Positions 5,760 to 7,492 of a stretch of DNA of 7,492 nucleotides are shown in pieces. Numbering within the stretch: position 1 is the stretch's first letter; every line of letters starts with the position of its first letter. The notes under the pieces were generated by a model. It ran no database searches. It worked only from the letters and a program-made list of their open reading frames with translations, and was not told where the DNA came from. The position numbers were made by a program, and so were the translations under genes. The DNA lies in contig JALWYR010000056.1 in the NCBI GenBank assembly GCA_027003085.1, forward strand, positions 1-7,492, read 5' to 3'. This DNA is from Flavobacteriales bacterium. GTDB taxonomy: Bacteria > Bacteroidota > Bacteroidia > Flavobacteriales > Flavobacteriaceae.

Positions 5760-6677
5760 ATGCGGATAAAAATCCATAAAAAGATCTTTTTTTTAGTCTC
5801 TTATTTGCTCTTTTCCGTATTTTTTGTTTTTATTGGAAAATTGTTCTTGGAAAGTTATATTTCAAACGAAGGTTATCCACTAAAAATTATCACAGCCTTC
5901 ATTGTCTTATGGGGAATAGCTTTATATGTTGCAATTTTCTACTTCAACATTCCGACGATAGAAATAAATAACAACACCATTACATTTAAAACCTTGTTTT
6001 CGAAGGAACAATATCCGGTACAAGCCATTACGAACATTCAGCTAACCGGAAAATTTCCAATCAAGTTTTTCTTTATGCCACATTATTTCGAAGGTATGAA
6101 ATTGGAGTTTTCCGATGGAACCGAAAAGTATTTGTTTGATGCTTACTATCGGGGTTTATGGAAAATAAAAATATACTTGCACAAGTTATTCAACGAACAT
6201 GAACTTCAACCGCCGGTCTATAATTATTTTGTTCGTAGCGAAACAATAAAAGGAAATTTATTTTCGTTGTATGGACTGAGCATTATTTTGCTACTTATTT
6301 CCGTGGGATACATATTTTTAAGTTATATAATTGCCCTTTCTTCGGGTTTCGCATTTACTTTTAGTTCGTTTTTTGTGATTTTATTACTATTAGGAATGGC
6401 GGCTGCCTTTGGAAGATTCTTAAATTATGTAATATTTGAGCAGGATAGAATGATCATCAGAAACTACCTGTTTTTCTGGTACAAAAAAATTTTTGCGTTC
6501 AAAGACATACGTGAGGTTGTATTTCGCGATGAATATTTCAGACTGCCTGACGGGCTGAGAATTATTACAAATGAATTCCAAGCGCATTATTACCCGTTTG
6601 GAATATTTAATAATAATCATTGGGAAAGATTGCATAATAAACTTCAAGAGGCAAATATCGAAATCAGGTATTTTTAA
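5760..6677 (+). CDS. Uncharacterised membrane protein with two repeated TM-hairpin plus PH-like-looking units
   Basis: I do not recognise this 305-aa protein. It starts with basic MRIKIHKK and has four predicted membrane segments in two hairpins: about residues 9-30 and 41-62, then 168-192 and 196-218. Each hairpin is followed by a soluble, beta-strand-like stretch ending in an amphipathic helix (about 65-147 and 223-299). The two soluble parts resemble each other. IEINNNTITFKTLF (67-80) matches VIFEQDRMIIRNYLF (224-238), AITNIQL matches DIREVVF, and GMKLEF..YLF matches GLRIIT..YYPF. This suggests an internal duplication. The layout resembles bacterial PH-domain (bPH) membrane proteins, but that is inference from pattern only. 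The gene is about one-third G+C by sampled counts, far below ansA upstream. No promoter match is visible in the 34-nt gap after ansA, so it may depend on read-through. No function can be assigned. Confidence 0.75.
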   Translation: MRIKIHKKIFFLVSYLLFSVFFVFIGKLFLESYISNEGYPLKIITAFIVLWGIALYVAIFYFNIPTIEINNNTITFKTLFSKEQYPVQAITNIQLTGKFPIKFFFMPHYFEGMKLEFSDGTEKYLFDAYYRGLWKIKIYLHKLFNEHELQPPVYNYFVRSETIKGNLFSLYGLSIILLLISVGYIFLSYIIALSSGFAFTFSSFFVILLLLGMAAAFGRFLNYVIFEQDRMIIRNYLFFWYKKIFAFKDIREVVFRDEYFRLPDGLRIITNEFQAHYYPFGIFNNNHWERLHNKLQEANIEIRYF

Positions 6678-6878
6678 GGTGAATGTATCCTGCTTAGTCG
6701 ATAAGAAATATTTCACGGATTTCATTGCAAATAATAGCACATAATCAATATCATTGCAGCTATAAAGAAATAAGAAAACATCATAAAAGTTCTCCAACAG
6801 CAAAACAAACGAAAAACACCTGCTTAAAATTCATTAAATGCCGTAAAGAAAAACCTCATTTAGCTGACCTATATCATT

Positions 6879-6906
6879 TTTGCCGATAGGCAGGTTGGTA
6901 TCTTTG
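6879..6906 (+). promoter_or_regulatory. Probable promoter of the nuo operon (Bacteroidetes type)
   Basis: TTTG (6879-6882) and TATCTTTG (6899-6906, consensus TAnnTTTG) are spaced 16 nt apart, somewhat shorter than usual. The -7 box is identical to that of the tRNA-Arg promoter. The start site would fall near 6913, about 15 nt before the nuoA ATG. The 200 nt upstream (6678-6878) is AT-rich, with no gene, terminator or convincing repeat that I can see. Confidence 0.6.
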
Positions 6907-6916
6907 TCCAAAGATA
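6899..6916. promoter_or_regulatory. Palindrome over the -7 region of the nuo promoter
   Basis: TATCTTTG (6899-6906), a TC spacer, then CAAAGATA (6909-6916) form a perfect 8-bp inverted repeat. The left arm is the -7 box itself and the right arm covers the expected transcription start. A second small inverted repeat, TGCC-GATA-GGCA (6881-6892), sits between -33 and -7. Either could be an operator; no regulator is identified. Confidence 0.45.
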
Positions 6917-6927
6917 AGCGGAACATT

Positions 6928-7281
6928 ATGGGTAAAATTGCTCTTTTGGTCTTTCTGCTGGCGGGTATCGCCCTGATACTGATAGCAGTGGGACTTTCCA
7001 ATTTGATTTCCTACAAATCGGATAATCCCGAAAAACGCCTGCCCTACGAATCGGGAATGCGCACCATAGGGCCCACCTGGGTGCGTTATCGCACGGGCTA
7101 TTACCTTTTTGCCCTGATATTTTTGATTTTCGACATCGAAATTGTGTATCTGGTGCCTTGGGCCACGGTGTTCCGTGAAATCGGAACGGTGGCCTTTGTG
7201 GAAATATTGATATTTCTGCTCATCTTGGGCATCGGTTTGGTATATGCATGGAAAAAAGACGCATTGAAATGGGTGAATTAG
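6928..7281 (+). CDS. nuoA: NADH-quinone oxidoreductase subunit A (complex I)
   Basis: Small inner-membrane subunit of respiratory complex I, homologous to mitochondrial ND3. It lies beside the quinone channel and the proton-pumping arm. The 117 residues contain three membrane helices (about 3-25, 57-79, 88-108). The conserved loop between helices 1 and 2 reads NPEKRLPYESGM (33-44), with Ser where many homologues have Cys (PYECG). The FLIFDIEIVYLVPWA motif carries the conserved Asp69 and Glu71. I chose the ATG at 6928. The longer frame from 6880 would place its start upstream of the promoter -7 box and adds an uncharacteristic hydrophilic leader. It is the first gene of the nuo operon and overlaps nuoB. 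Confidence 0.95.
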   Translation: MGKIALLVFLLAGIALILIAVGLSNLISYKSDNPEKRLPYESGMRTIGPTWVRYRTGYYLFALIFLIFDIEIVYLVPWATVFREIGTVAFVEILIFLLILGIGLVYAWKKDALKWVN

Positions 7282-7492
7282 ACAACAAACAGTATTTTAT
7301 CGGTGATACGCCCGATGCGCCGGCCACGCACAACGTGGTGCCCCAAGATTTTCCCGGGCAAATCATCCCGGGCGGCAACGGCGGAAACATCGTCATCACC
7401 ACCTTGGACAAAATCATCAACTGGGGCCGCAAAAATTCGCTGTGGCCTTTGTATTTCGGCACCAGTTGCTGTGCCATCGAAATGATGCAAAC
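7269..7492 (+). CDS. nuoB: NADH-quinone oxidoreductase subunit B (N-terminal part; 3' end outside window)
   Basis: Complex I subunit that holds iron-sulfur cluster N2, the last electron carrier before quinone. Seventy-four codons are visible before the window ends. The family core NWGRKNSLWPLYFGTSCCAIEMM is split here as NWGRKNSLWP (51-60) and LYFGTSCCAIEMM (61-73). The adjacent Cys67 and Cys68 are the tandem N2 ligands. The preceding 50 residues, rich in Gly and Asn, form a lineage-variable N-terminal extension. The ATG at 7269 overlaps the nuoA end by 13 nt. An in-frame ATG at 7248 (MEKRRIEMGELD) is an alternative with a longer overlap. The tight overlap supports co-transcription and coupled translation with nuoA. 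Confidence 0.93.
   Translation, partial: MGELDNKQYFIGDTPDAPATHNVVPQDFPGQIIPGGNGGNIVITTLDKIINWGRKNSLWPLYFGTSCCAIEMMQ

Noticed and set aside
6420..6803. Minus-strand 127-codon frame at the end of the AT-rich gene
   Set aside because: It is largely antisense to the 5760-6677 gene, has no recognisable motif or promoter, and is the kind of frame expected by chance in AT-rich DNA.
6880..6927. Upstream 16-codon extension of nuoA
   Set aside because: It begins in the -33 element and runs across the -7 box. NuoA proteins normally begin just before the first membrane helix, as from 6928.

Overview
The window looks like a chromosomal piece of a Bacteroidetes (Bacteroidota) bacterium. Two things support this: the gene order acpP-fabF-rnc, and four upstream regions carrying the Bacteroidetes-type promoter (TTG or TTTG near -33 and TAnnTTTG near -7) instead of TTGACA/TATAAT. 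I cannot place it below phylum level. The main genes are roughly 50-58% G+C. One AT-rich gene and one very GC-rich intergenic block stand out from that background.

Layout from left to right. (1) 1-785, plus strand: the C-terminal 260 codons of norB, the catalytic subunit of a cytochrome c-type nitric oxide reductase, followed by a clear intrinsic terminator at 813-844. (2) 845-1106: a non-coding block of about 254 nt, about 66% G+C by hand count, densely self-complementary and bounded by T7 on the left and A7 on the right. It lies between the convergent norB and rnc. (3) 1113-3349, minus strand: the operon acpP-fabF-rnc (acyl carrier protein, ketoacyl-ACP synthase II, ribonuclease III) with its promoter at 3379-3407. 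(4) 3571-3720, plus strand: promoter, tRNA-Arg(ACG) and terminator, a self-contained unit divergent from acpP. (5) 3732-5725, plus strand: promoter, a PfkB-family sugar or nucleoside kinase and a type I L-asparaginase, overlapping by 8 nt. (6) 5760-6677: an AT-rich gene for an unrecognised membrane protein that appears to be an internal duplication (two transmembrane hairpins, each followed by a similar beta-rich soluble domain). (7) 6879-7492: promoter with a palindromic -7 region, nuoA, and the start of nuoB, the beginning of a respiratory complex I operon that runs out of the window.

Taken together this is mostly core metabolism: fatty acid synthesis with RNA processing, respiration (complex I) and nitric oxide reduction. 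The parts that ordinary annotation does not explain are the structured GC-rich block at 845-1106, the AT-rich duplicated membrane protein, and the palindrome over the nuoA promoter. I see no clear novel multi-gene defence or mobile system. No CRISPR array, transposase, integrase or phage gene is visible.
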